A stretch of 40,402 nucleotides of DNA from Mailhella massiliensis (GTDB lineage Bacteria; Desulfobacterota; Desulfovibrionia; Desulfovibrionales; Desulfovibrionaceae). The position numbers were made by a program, and so were the translations under genes. The DNA is taken from the NCBI RefSeq assembly GCF_020741395.1, contig NZ_DYZA01000167.1, positions 1 to 40,402 on the forward strand. The letters run 5' to 3'. This document shows, piece after piece, positions 24,705 through 31,996 of this stretch (its first letter is position 1; every line of letters begins with the position of its first letter). Under the pieces are notes generated by a model, which ran no database searches, was not told where the DNA came from, and was given only the letters and a program-made list of their open reading frames with translations.

Positions 24705-24902
24705 ATGTTTGGTATAGGAATGCAGGAACTTCTCGTTATCCTTGTGCTCGTGCTGGTGATATTCGGCGCGAAGCGTCTGCCGGAAATCGGTTCGGGCCTC
24801 GGCCGCGCAATCCGCAATTTCCGTCAGGCCTCGTCGGAACCGGATGAAATAGATATTACCCCCAAGGACAAGATCAATACCGACGAAGACAAGAAGGCGT
24901 AA
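24705..24902 (+). CDS. tatA: Twin-arginine translocase subunit TatA/TatE
   Basis: A 65-residue pore-forming Tat component. It has one membrane helix (residues ~7-21), the hinge F-G-A-K-R-L-P-E-I-G, and an amphipathic helix G-L-G-R-A-I-R-N-F-R. A short acidic/Lys tail follows. GGAGG lies 6 bases before the ATG. No tatC is nearby; 19 bases downstream is the ACT-domain gene. Confidence 0.95.
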   Translation: MFGIGMQELLVILVLVLVIFGAKRLPEIGSGLGRAIRNFRQASSEPDEIDITPKDKINTDEDKKA

Positions 24903-24921
24903 GACTGCGCCGGGATTTCCC

Positions 24922-25350
24922 ATGACCGTTGAACAGATTTCCGTGTTTGTGGAAAACAGGTCGGGTCAGCTTGGCGACGTGACGCGCGTCCTTGAGGAGG
25001 CGGAGGTCAACATCCGTGCGTTGTCCCTTTCGGATACTGCGGATTTCGGTGTGCTGCGCCTCATGGCCGACGATACGCAAAAAGCGCGCGACGCACTGGT
25101 GAAGGCCGGCTTTACCGTGGGCTCCACCCCTGTGGTTGCCGTGGAGGTGGCCGACAGGCCCGGCGGGCTCGGACATGTGCTCGGCGTTTTGTCCGAGCAG
25201 GGCATCAATGTGGAGTACCTTTATGCGTACACGCAGCGGGAATCCACGCGTGCCACCATCATTTTCCGCTTCGACCGCACGGATGAGGCGGTCAAGGCTC
25301 TCCTTGACCGGGGGTTCCGTGTGCTCGGCCCGGATGAAATAGGTGCATAG
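24922..25350 (+). CDS. Tandem ACT-domain protein
   Basis: A 142-residue protein made of two ACT modules: residues ~4-65 (S-V-F-V-E-N-R-S-G-Q-L-G-D-V-T-R-V-L) and ~70-135 (V-A-V-E-V-A-D-R-P-G-G-L-G-H-V-L). ACT domains bind small ligands, often amino acids, and regulate enzymes. In several anaerobes similar stand-alone double-ACT proteins accompany phenylacetate-CoA ligase genes, but none is present here. It is probably cotranscribed with tatA and ends at the terminator 25394-25424. Confidence 0.85.
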   Translation: MTVEQISVFVENRSGQLGDVTRVLEEAEVNIRALSLSDTADFGVLRLMADDTQKARDALVKAGFTVGSTPVVAVEVADRPGGLGHVLGVLSEQGINVEYLYAYTQRESTRATIIFRFDRTDEAVKALLDRGFRVLGPDEIGA

Positions 25351-25393
25351 TTTTCCCCCTCCGGAAGGTTAAGGGGATCCCTCGAATATCATG

Positions 25394-25424
25394 AAAAGGC
25401 CCGGTTCCATGAACCGGGCCTTTT
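25394..25424. terminator. Bidirectional terminator between the ACT gene and queH
   Basis: A perfect 14-bp stem (AAAAGGCCCGGTTC / GAACCGGGCCTTTT) with a 3-base loop. The A/T runs on both flanks allow it to end transcription from both convergent genes. Confidence 0.85.
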
Positions 25425-25428
25425 GCGG

Positions 25429-26118
25429 TTATGCGTAAACTTTTTTTCCGCGTCTTTCCTTTTTTTCCGTCGCCTTTTCGGCGAGCGCCTCCTTCTTTTT
25501 CCTGCGTTCCGCTTCTTCCCGGGCAAGTCGCGCGGCCCTCTCCGCTTTTTGTGCGGCCTTGCGCTCTGCCGCCTCCTTCTGCTGACGAAGCGCTTCCTTC
25601 ATGCTCAGGATACAGCCGCACCATTTCTGCCGGTAAATGCCGAGCTCCTTCGAGAGATTGATGCCGTCCCACCACCAGGGGCGGAAATCACGGTAAAGGA
25701 ATGTCGCTCCGGCAAGGGCGGCGGCTCTTTGCGCCTCGGCGATGATGCTTTCGTGGTGCTGATAGCGGGAATAGAGCAGGCTGGAAGTGAAGGCGTCGAA
25801 GCCTTTTTCCGCCGCCAAGAGAGCGCTTCGCTCCATGCGCGGGCGATAGCAGAGCGGGCAGCGTTCCCCTTCCCGGGTGATGCCGCCGAGGGCTCGCACC
25901 CAGAGACCGGGATTTTCAGGATCGCCTTCCTCAAGGAGGGGCACGCTGAGCTTTGCCGATACCTCGCGCATAGCATCGCGCCGTTTTTTCCATTCGTCGG
26001 CGGGATGAATGTTGGGGTTGAAGAAAAAGGCCGTGGGCTCGAATCCTTCGTCCCGAAGATGGACGACGGGCATGAGGGAACAGGGGCCGCAGCAGACATG
26101 AAGCAGGATACGGGGCAT
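25429..26118 (-). CDS. queH: Epoxyqueuosine reductase QueH
   Basis: QueH performs the last step of tRNA queuosine synthesis without cobalamin, using a 4Fe-4S cluster plus a second iron. The 229-residue product has the signature H-V-C-C-G-P-C at residues 7-13, R-C-P-L-C-Y-R-P-R-M, F-T-S-S-L-L-Y-S-R-Y-Q, W-W-W-D-G and K-W-C-G-C-I-L-S. About 45 C-terminal residues are almost all Lys, Arg, Glu and Ala, forming a charged helical tail. ATG 26118 has CAGGAG 7 bases upstream; the longer frame to 26559 runs into the next gene and is rejected. Confidence 0.92.
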   Translation of the reverse strand: MPRILLHVCCGPCSLMPVVHLRDEGFEPTAFFFNPNIHPADEWKKRRDAMREVSAKLSVPLLEEGDPENPGLWVRALGGITREGERCPLCYRPRMERSALLAAEKGFDAFTSSLLYSRYQHHESIIAEAQRAAALAGATFLYRDFRPWWWDGINLSKELGIYRQKWCGCILSMKEALRQQKEAAERKAAQKAERAARLAREEAERRKKKEALAEKATEKKERRGKKVYA

Positions 26119-26247
26119 GGCTTGCTCCTGCGGCGTGCGCCGCATGATGCCGGGGTACGGAAATCCAGACAAAGAGGGAAAGGGGAGACTCTGTTTATTA
26201 TCCTTCCTGTGGGGTGAGGGCAAGAAGTTGCGTCCGGATCCGTTGGC

Positions 26248-26278
26248 AAAAAAAGACGGCCCCGCAAAGGAGGCCGTC
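26248..26278 (-). terminator. Terminator of the alanine/glycine symporter gene
   Basis: On the minus strand the stem GACGGCC / GGCCGTC is followed by seven T. It lies 17 bases after the symporter stop codon and separates it from queH. Confidence 0.85.
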
Positions 26279-26294
26279 CAGGGTGTTTTGGGGT

Positions 26295-27638
26295 TTACTT
26301 GTTGTATTCGTGGGAGATTTTGAACAGTACGGGGCTCAGAAGCAGAAGGCCGATGAGGTTTGGTACGGCCATGAGGGCGTTGAGTACGTCGGCGATATCC
26401 CACACAAGGTCGAGGGACATGAGCGCACCCACGGGCACCACGCACACGAAAATGATGCGGAAGGGCTTGAGCGCCTTGTCGCCGAGAAGGTAGATCCAGC
26501 AGCGTTCGGAATATACGCACCAACCGAGGATGGTGGAGAAGGCAAACATGGCGAGGCACACGGAAACCATGGTCGAGCCTATGCCGGGCAGGGCGGATTC
26601 AAAGGCGGCTGCGGTGAGGGGTGCGCCGGAGAGGGCCCCTTCCACGGACCAGAGGCCGGAACAGAGTATGGCAAGGCCCGTCATGGTGCAGATGATGATG
26701 GTGTCGATGAAGGGGCCGAGCATGCCCACATAGCCCATGGCTACATGGTCGTCGGTGGTGGCTGTGGCGTGGGCCATGGCTGCGGAGCCGAGGCCCGCCT
26801 CATTGGAGAAGATGCCGCGTGCCACGCCCATCTGAAGGGCGAGCATGACGGTGGAGCCTGCAAAGCCGCCGGCAGCCGCAGTACCGGTGAAGGCGTCGTG
26901 GAAAATGGTGGCGAAGACGCCGGGCACCTTGTCGATGTGGATGATGATGACGATGAGCGAGCAGACGATATAGATGAGGGACATGAAGGGCACGAGCTTG
27001 CCCGACACCGAACCGATGCGCGAAACGCCGCCGAGGATGACTAGGGCGATGAGCACGAACATGACGGCGGCGGAGATGAAGGGTGAGATGCCGAAGGAGG
27101 CGTGCAGGGCGTCTGCGATGGAGTGGGACTGCGTCATGTTGCCGATGCCGAAACCGCAGATGCCGCCGAAGAGAGCGAAGAGGGTACCGAGCCAGGCCCA
27201 TTTTTTGCCCAGGCCGTTTTTAATGTAATACATGGGGCCGCCCACCACATGGCCGCCGGGAGTCACTTCACGGTACTTCTGGGCGAGTACTGTTTCCGCA
27301 TATTTGGTGGCCATACCTACCATGGCGGTGCACCACATCCAGAAGAGAGCTCCCGGGCCGCCGGTGAATATGGCTGTGGCCACGCCCGCGATGTTGCCCA
27401 CGCCCACGGTGGCGGCAAGGGCCGTCATCAGAGCCTGGAAGGGAGAAAGTTCCCCATGTACGTTCTCATTCTTGGTACGTCCCTTCCATGTATGATGGAA
27501 GCCCGCGCCGAGGCGGATCCAGGGAAGGAATTTCAGACCGAAGGTAAGGTAGAGGCCCGTGCCGAGAATAAGGGCCATCATGACAGGTCCCCAGACGTAT
27601 CCGTCCAGCACCTTGATAAACTGGGAGAACTCTTCCAT
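26295..27638 (-). CDS. Alanine/glycine:cation symporter (AGCS family)
   Basis: A 447-residue membrane protein with about 11 helices and AGCS marks. The amino-acid binding segment A-A-T-V-G-V-G-N-I-A-G-V is near residue 75, followed by G-G-P-G-A-L-F-W-M-W. The M-G-V-A-R-G-I-F-S-N-E-A-G-L-G-S motif lies near residue 278. Members import Ala or Gly with Na+ or H+. GAGGAG is 8 bases before ATG 27638. It is monocistronic, with its own terminator. I looked for a glycine riboswitch in its leader and did not find one. Confidence 0.93.
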   Translation of the reverse strand: MEEFSQFIKVLDGYVWGPVMMALILGTGLYLTFGLKFLPWIRLGAGFHHTWKGRTKNENVHGELSPFQALMTALAATVGVGNIAGVATAIFTGGPGALFWMWCTAMVGMATKYAETVLAQKYREVTPGGHVVGGPMYYIKNGLGKKWAWLGTLFALFGGICGFGIGNMTQSHSIADALHASFGISPFISAAVMFVLIALVILGGVSRIGSVSGKLVPFMSLIYIVCSLIVIIIHIDKVPGVFATIFHDAFTGTAAAGGFAGSTVMLALQMGVARGIFSNEAGLGSAAMAHATATTDDHVAMGYVGMLGPFIDTIIICTMTGLAILCSGLWSVEGALSGAPLTAAAFESALPGIGSTMVSVCLAMFAFSTILGWCVYSERCWIYLLGDKALKPFRIIFVCVVPVGALMSLDLVWDIADVLNALMAVPNLIGLLLLSPVLFKISHEYNK

Positions 27639-27740
27639 GTTGCAAACTCCTCGCCCCGTTCAGGAACTTTCCTTTTTTGAGCATGTTCCGCTTAGGAGTC
27701 CCTTTCGGCGGGGCCATAAAAAGTCCGCCTGCGGTGCATG

Positions 27741-27763
27741 AAGCCCGGCAGGGCCGGGCTTTT
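27741..27763 (+). terminator. Hairpin with T-run upstream of the symporter gene
   Basis: GCCCGGC / GCCGGGC with a 3-base loop is followed by TTTTC on the plus strand. No plus-strand gene lies upstream, so it is either an orphan terminator or part of the symporter leader. The remainder of 27639-28090 has an AT-rich centre (27830-28000) and no convincing gene. Confidence 0.35.
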
Positions 27764-28102
27764 CAAACATGCGGAAAAGGCCGGGAGCAAGGTTCATGCC
27801 CATGCGAAAAGGGACATGCTCTCATTAACATTTCTGTTGATAGCATCGAAAAATAATGCATGGCAAGAAAAATATGCGCGTCTTGAAGAAAACACGGATC
27901 ATCAGCGAAAAAGCCTCTGCCGGAACCTTGTGACGGAAATCGCAGACTGGGACATGCAATAAACATTTTTGTAAAAATAAATTTTCCGCGCACGCCGCGG
28001 GGGAGTCTTCCGGCCCTGCCGCAACTTGTCCCGACAGGGCTGCGGACTTTACAGGATAAGCCGATCCGGCTAAAAAAATCATACACTCGCGGGAGGATTT
28101 TT

Positions 28103-28843
28103 GTGGATACGTTCACAGCACTGTTTATCAATATTGTCTGGCTGCTGGCCGGATTCTTGAATGGTGTAACGTCGTTCGGGGGCAACCTTTTTGCCGTACC
28201 TCTTATGACGCTGGTCATGGATACGAAGGAGGCCGTTATTTTCAGCTGTCTTGTGGGGACAGGTATTACCACGAGCATTACCTTTTTTTATCACAAGGAG
28301 CTGCCGAAGTTGGAGTTCACCATGGCTCTGCTTGCCTGCGTGGCAGGTGTTCCTTTCGGTATGGTCATGTTGAAGCTGGCCTCGACGAAGGCCATGCTGT
28401 TCGGCTCCGGGATGATTCTGTTGTTTTTTCTGGTCTGGCAGGCCGTGGCCGGACGTATGGGCAACACGCTCCGGGTTCCTCTGTGGAGCATTGTCCCGGT
28501 GGGAATGCTTTCCGGCATCCTGATGAGTGCCACCGGTATGGGCGGCCCCGTACTTGCCATGTACGCCGTGCTGCGCGGCTGGAGCAAGGAAGTCACCCTC
28601 TCCATGATCAATACTCTTGCCACACTGGCCATGGTGGTTCTTGTTTTTCTTCAGTGGAGGGACGGCTTGTACACGCCGCAGATGCTGCATAGGGCCCTGT
28701 GGGCAGTGCCCTGCTGCGTTCTTGGCGTGTTCGTGAGCATTCCCGTGATCAAGCGCGTCAATCCCCGGATTTTCCGCAGGGGGCTTCTGGGTATGTTGGC
28801 ATTTTCCGCTGCGATGCTTTTTGTGCGCGGCATGGGAGTCTAG
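28103..28843 (+). CDS. TauE/SafE-family sulfite exporter-like permease
   Basis: A 246-residue protein with about eight membrane helices and the two-repeat TauE/SafE layout. G-F-L-N-G-V-T-S-F-G-G-N-L in the first half is matched by G-I-L-M-S-A-T-G-M-G-G-P-V-L in the second. Family members export sulfite, sulfoacetate or other organosulfonates and carboxylates. Start GTG 28103 is chosen because GGGAGG lies 6 bases upstream and there is no closer ATG. A role in sulfite or C2-sulfonate efflux is plausible for this lineage but not shown. Confidence 0.87.
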   Translation: MDTFTALFINIVWLLAGFLNGVTSFGGNLFAVPLMTLVMDTKEAVIFSCLVGTGITTSITFFYHKELPKLEFTMALLACVAGVPFGMVMLKLASTKAMLFGSGMILLFFLVWQAVAGRMGNTLRVPLWSIVPVGMLSGILMSATGMGGPVLAMYAVLRGWSKEVTLSMINTLATLAMVVLVFLQWRDGLYTPQMLHRALWAVPCCVLGVFVSIPVIKRVNPRIFRRGLLGMLAFSAAMLFVRGMGV

Positions 28844-28930
28844 GCTGCGCAGCCCGGGCGTGCTCCGTATCCCCGAGCCGGAGAGCTTTGGCGGAGCATG
28901 CCCGCGCGCCCCTTAGGGGCGAGACCGGAC

Positions 28931-28979
28931 GGAACACAGAAAGGGCGCGGCAAAATATGCCGCGCCCTTTCTGTGTTCC
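28931..28979. terminator. Very long perfect inverted repeat, bidirectional terminator
   Basis: A perfect 22-bp stem with a 5-base loop (AAATA) sits between the convergent tauE-like and fhs genes. The inner GGGCGCGGCA / TGCCGCGCCC arm followed by TTTC resembles a terminator in both directions, but the stem continues 9 bp beyond the T-run, much longer than usual. Confidence 0.7.
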
Positions 28980-28993
28980 CGGAATGCAACGCC

Positions 28994-30760
28994 TCAGAAT
29001 ATGCCGCGCACCTGGCCCGTTTCGGCATCCACGTCCACGCGGCGGAATGCCGGGTTGGAGCCTGTGCCGGGCATGAGCGATATCTTGCCGGAAACAGGCA
29101 CTACGAGGCCCGCGCCGCCGTAGAGCAGGACGTCCCGTATGTTCAGCTTCCAGCCGGAAGGTTCACCCTTGAGGTCGGGGTTGTCGGAAAGGGAATACTG
29201 CGTCTTCACCATGCACACGCCGAGCTCTGCGGCGTCGGGCCTCGCCTGCATTTCGGCAAGGCGGCTTTCCGCTTCGGAGCTGTAGTTCACGCCGTCGGCC
29301 CCGTAGACTTCGCGGGCTATCTTTTCAATGCGTTCCTTGAAGGGGGCGTTCCAGTCGTAGAGCGGGCGGAAATCGGTCTTGTCGTTGCAGGCGTCCATGA
29401 CGGCGTCGGCGAGTTCCAGCGCTCCCGCTCCGCCGTGCTCCCAGTGCGTGGAGACGGCCACCCTGGCCCCTTCCGCCTCGCAGATCTCGCGGATGCGGGA
29501 GATTTCAGCGGGAGTGTCGGTGACAAAGGCGTTGATGCACACCACCGGGGACGTGCCGGATTTCTTGATGGTGCGGATGTGGTGAAGCAGGTTGCAGCAG
29601 CCCTTTTCCACAAAGCCCACGTTTTCCTGCCGGTATTCTTCGGGCAGGGCGCGGCCGGGCCGGGGCAGGGGAGCCCCGCCGTGGCTCTTCAGGGCGCGCA
29701 CCGTGGCCACAAGCACCGCAGCGTCGGGGGCGAGGCCGCTGTAATGGCACTTGAGGTTCCAGAATTTCTCATAGCCGATATCCGCGCCGAAGCCGGATTC
29801 CGTGACATGGTATTCGGAAAGCTTGAGGCCCAGGCGGTCGGCAATGACGGAGCTCTGGCCGAGGGCGATGTTGGCGAAGGGCCCGGCATGGACGAACACG
29901 GGCTGGCCTTCGATGGTCTGGATGAGGTTGGGCTTGATTGCATCCACCATCCAGGCGGCCATGGCCCCGGCGACCTGCAGATCTTCCGTAGTCACGGGGT
30001 TCCCCGCGCGGTCGTAGGCCACGATGATGCGGCCGAGCCTTTCGCGCATGTCCTTCAGGTCGCGGGCCACGGAGAGTATGGCCATGACTTCGGAGGACAC
30101 GGAAATATCGAAATGCGAGGCCATCATGAAGCCGTCGGACTTGCCGCCCATGCCTATGACCACGTTGCGCAGGGCCTGGCAGCAGAAGTCGATGACCCAG
30201 TTCATGCGCACATTGGTGGGGTCGATGTTCAGGCGTTCCTGATGGGAGAGGCGCAGAAGTTTTTCGTCGTCGTAGTTGCGTTCATGCTGCATGCGCGAGG
30301 TGAGCGCCACCATGGCCAGGTTGTGGGCGTTGGTGACGGCGTTGATATCGCCGGTGAACCCCAGGGAATACTGGGTGAGGGGAATACACTGGGAAAGTCC
30401 GCCCCCGGCCGCGGAACCCTTGGTACCCATGGTGGGGCCGCCGGAAGGCTGACGAATGGCTGCGGAAACGCGCTTGCCGCGCACGGCAAGGCCCTGCACG
30501 AGGCCTATGGTGGTGGTGGACTTGCCTTCGCCCAGAGGAGTGGGGGTGATTGCCGTCACGTCGACATATTTGCCGTCGGGGCGGCCTTGCAGGCGGGAAA
30601 GCACGGACATGTAGTCCACCTTGCCCATGACATGGCCGTAGGGAAGCAGCTCCTTCTCTTCAAGGCCCAGTTCCCGGCCGATACGGTAAATATCCTTCAT
30701 GCGGGTTTCCGCATCCTGTGCGATCTCCCAGTCCGCGTGCTGCTTGGGGTCCAGTGCCAT
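28994..30760 (-). CDS. fhs: Formate-tetrahydrofolate ligase
   Basis: Catalyses ATP-dependent formation of 10-formyl-THF from formate. The 588-residue length is standard. The P-loop-like motif T-P-T-P-L-G-E-G-K-S-T-T is near residue 72, with R-Q-P-S-G-G-P-T-M-G, G-G-G-L-S-Q and F-T-G-D-I-N-A-V downstream. GGAGA lies 5 bases before ATG 30760. It is a single gene on the minus strand, divergent from the amidohydrolase-TRAP block, and feeds C1 units to purine and methyl metabolism or a Wood-Ljungdahl methyl branch. Confidence 0.97.
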   Translation of the reverse strand: MALDPKQHADWEIAQDAETRMKDIYRIGRELGLEEKELLPYGHVMGKVDYMSVLSRLQGRPDGKYVDVTAITPTPLGEGKSTTTIGLVQGLAVRGKRVSAAIRQPSGGPTMGTKGSAAGGGLSQCIPLTQYSLGFTGDINAVTNAHNLAMVALTSRMQHERNYDDEKLLRLSHQERLNIDPTNVRMNWVIDFCCQALRNVVIGMGGKSDGFMMASHFDISVSSEVMAILSVARDLKDMRERLGRIIVAYDRAGNPVTTEDLQVAGAMAAWMVDAIKPNLIQTIEGQPVFVHAGPFANIALGQSSVIADRLGLKLSEYHVTESGFGADIGYEKFWNLKCHYSGLAPDAAVLVATVRALKSHGGAPLPRPGRALPEEYRQENVGFVEKGCCNLLHHIRTIKKSGTSPVVCINAFVTDTPAEISRIREICEAEGARVAVSTHWEHGGAGALELADAVMDACNDKTDFRPLYDWNAPFKERIEKIAREVYGADGVNYSSEAESRLAEMQARPDAAELGVCMVKTQYSLSDNPDLKGEPSGWKLNIRDVLLYGGAGLVVPVSGKISLMPGTGSNPAFRRVDVDAETGQVRGIF

Positions 30761-30847
30761 GTCCGTCTCCTTGTGGTTGGGGTTCGCCTGTGGTTATACG
30801 GCCTCAGGTCTTTTATCTCAAGGGCTTTTTCCCCGGGACGGCAGCAA

Positions 30848-30984
30848 GGTATCAAAAAAAAATTGACTCCTCTATCAGACATTGTCGTATTCTTTCTTGT
30901 TATTTTTTTAGCTAATGTCATATCAAATCGTGGCAGTCTTGAATGTTTACGGGATTTCTTTTTGCTGAGGTACAGGACCGCGTT
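30848..30984 (+). promoter_or_regulatory. AT-rich upstream region of the amidohydrolase gene with GGTATCAAA-type half-sites
   Basis: The fhs/amidohydrolase divergent region is AT-rich. GGTATCAAA occurs at about 30848 and a related CATATCAAAT at about 30919. The first 9-mer also forms one arm of the dyad between the LysR gene and the flavoenzyme gene (36131-36155). A TTGACT box at about 30863 lacks a well-spaced -10. The shared motif is a candidate LysR half-site. Confidence 0.35.
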
Positions 30985-31851
30985 ATGATTATTGATTTTC
31001 GTATCCGCCCGCCGTTTGGGGATTTTCTTTCCATGGGGCCTTTCGATGTGAAGGCTTCGGGCTTCGACCCTGACTACCCCGGCCAGATGTACGGCTACAT
31101 TCCCCCCCGTTCGGTCCGGACCAGGGACATTTCCGTATTCATGGATGAAATGGATGCCGCCGGCATCGACTATGCCGTGGTCGCAGGACGGGCCTCCACA
31201 AGCTCCAGCACCTTCAGCAAGGGCTACGTCAGCCCCGATGTGGTGTATGAGCTTGTCAACCTCTATAAGGGAAGGCTCTTCGGCGTGGCCGCCCTGGACG
31301 CCTTGGATCCGCAGGCGCCGAAAATAGCGGAGCGGAGCGTGCGGGAGCTGGGCATGCGCGGCATTTCCATAGAGCCGGGCTGGTGCTCCGAACCATGTTA
31401 TTGCGACGATCCGAGGCTTGAGCCCATCTATGAGACGGCGGCATCTTTGGGTGTGTTCGTCATGATTACCATGAGCTATCTGCTCGGCCCGGATCTCAGT
31501 TATTCCGATCCGCTGCGGCTGGAGCATGTGGTTTCCCGGCACAGGAACACGCCTTTCCTTATTCCTCATGCCTGCTGGCCTCATTTCATTTCCATGTCGG
31601 CCGTTTCCTTTAAGTACCCCAACCTGTACTGGGTGCCCGACTTTTTCTTCTATCTGCCGTTCATGCCTTCCGTGGATATCATGCCCGCCTTCAATACCGC
31701 GTTGAAAAAGCAGGTGCTTTTTGCCAGCTCCTATCCGGTGAGGGGGCTGGAGGAAGCCGTGCGCCTGTGGAAGGAAAAGGCCTGGGAGCCTGAAGCTCTT
31801 CAGCTTTCCCTGAGCGGCAACGCTTCCCGGCTTTTGAACCTGAAGCCGTAA
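30985..31851 (+). CDS. Amidohydrolase-2-like (PF04909-type) protein lacking canonical metal ligands
   Basis: A 288-residue TIM-barrel protein. The overall layout is that of amidohydrolase_2/decarboxylase proteins: M-I-I-D-F-R-I-R-P-P at the start, M-D-E-M-D-A-A-G-I-D-Y-A-V-V, R-G-I-S-I-E-P-G, L-I-P-H-A at ~192-196, and V-L-F-A-S-S-Y-P-V near 245. The usual H-x-H is R-x-R (residues 6, 8). The usual central His on the mid-barrel strand is not seen, and the usual Asp of G-S-D-Y-P is Ser249. Only His195 remains. A metal-independent reaction, as known for LigI in this superfamily, is possible. ATG 30985 has AGGA 8 bases upstream. A TRAP transporter follows. Confidence 0.82.
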   Translation: MIIDFRIRPPFGDFLSMGPFDVKASGFDPDYPGQMYGYIPPRSVRTRDISVFMDEMDAAGIDYAVVAGRASTSSSTFSKGYVSPDVVYELVNLYKGRLFGVAALDALDPQAPKIAERSVRELGMRGISIEPGWCSEPCYCDDPRLEPIYETAASLGVFVMITMSYLLGPDLSYSDPLRLEHVVSRHRNTPFLIPHACWPHFISMSAVSFKYPNLYWVPDFFFYLPFMPSVDIMPAFNTALKKQVLFASSYPVRGLEEAVRLWKEKAWEPEALQLSLSGNASRLLNLKP

Positions 31852-31996
31852 CCACTATCTGCCGACGTAAAAATCCGGATCGGTGCCAGCTATGAAAAGC
31901 CGCAAGTTATTTATGGCACAAGTAGGTGGAAACTCCGATCTGGAAAAGTACCTTTCCGAATCGATGAGCTGAACTTGTTACCGACAGGAGCCGCCC

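Noticed and set aside
27639..27800. Glycine riboswitch before the alanine/glycine symporter
   Set aside because: I looked for the conserved core segments on the minus strand and did not find them; a covariance search would settle it.
27738..27962. A possible 74-residue protein on the plus strand
   Set aside because: It begins inside a hairpin, has no ribosome site, and only its AT-rich second half differs from spacer DNA.
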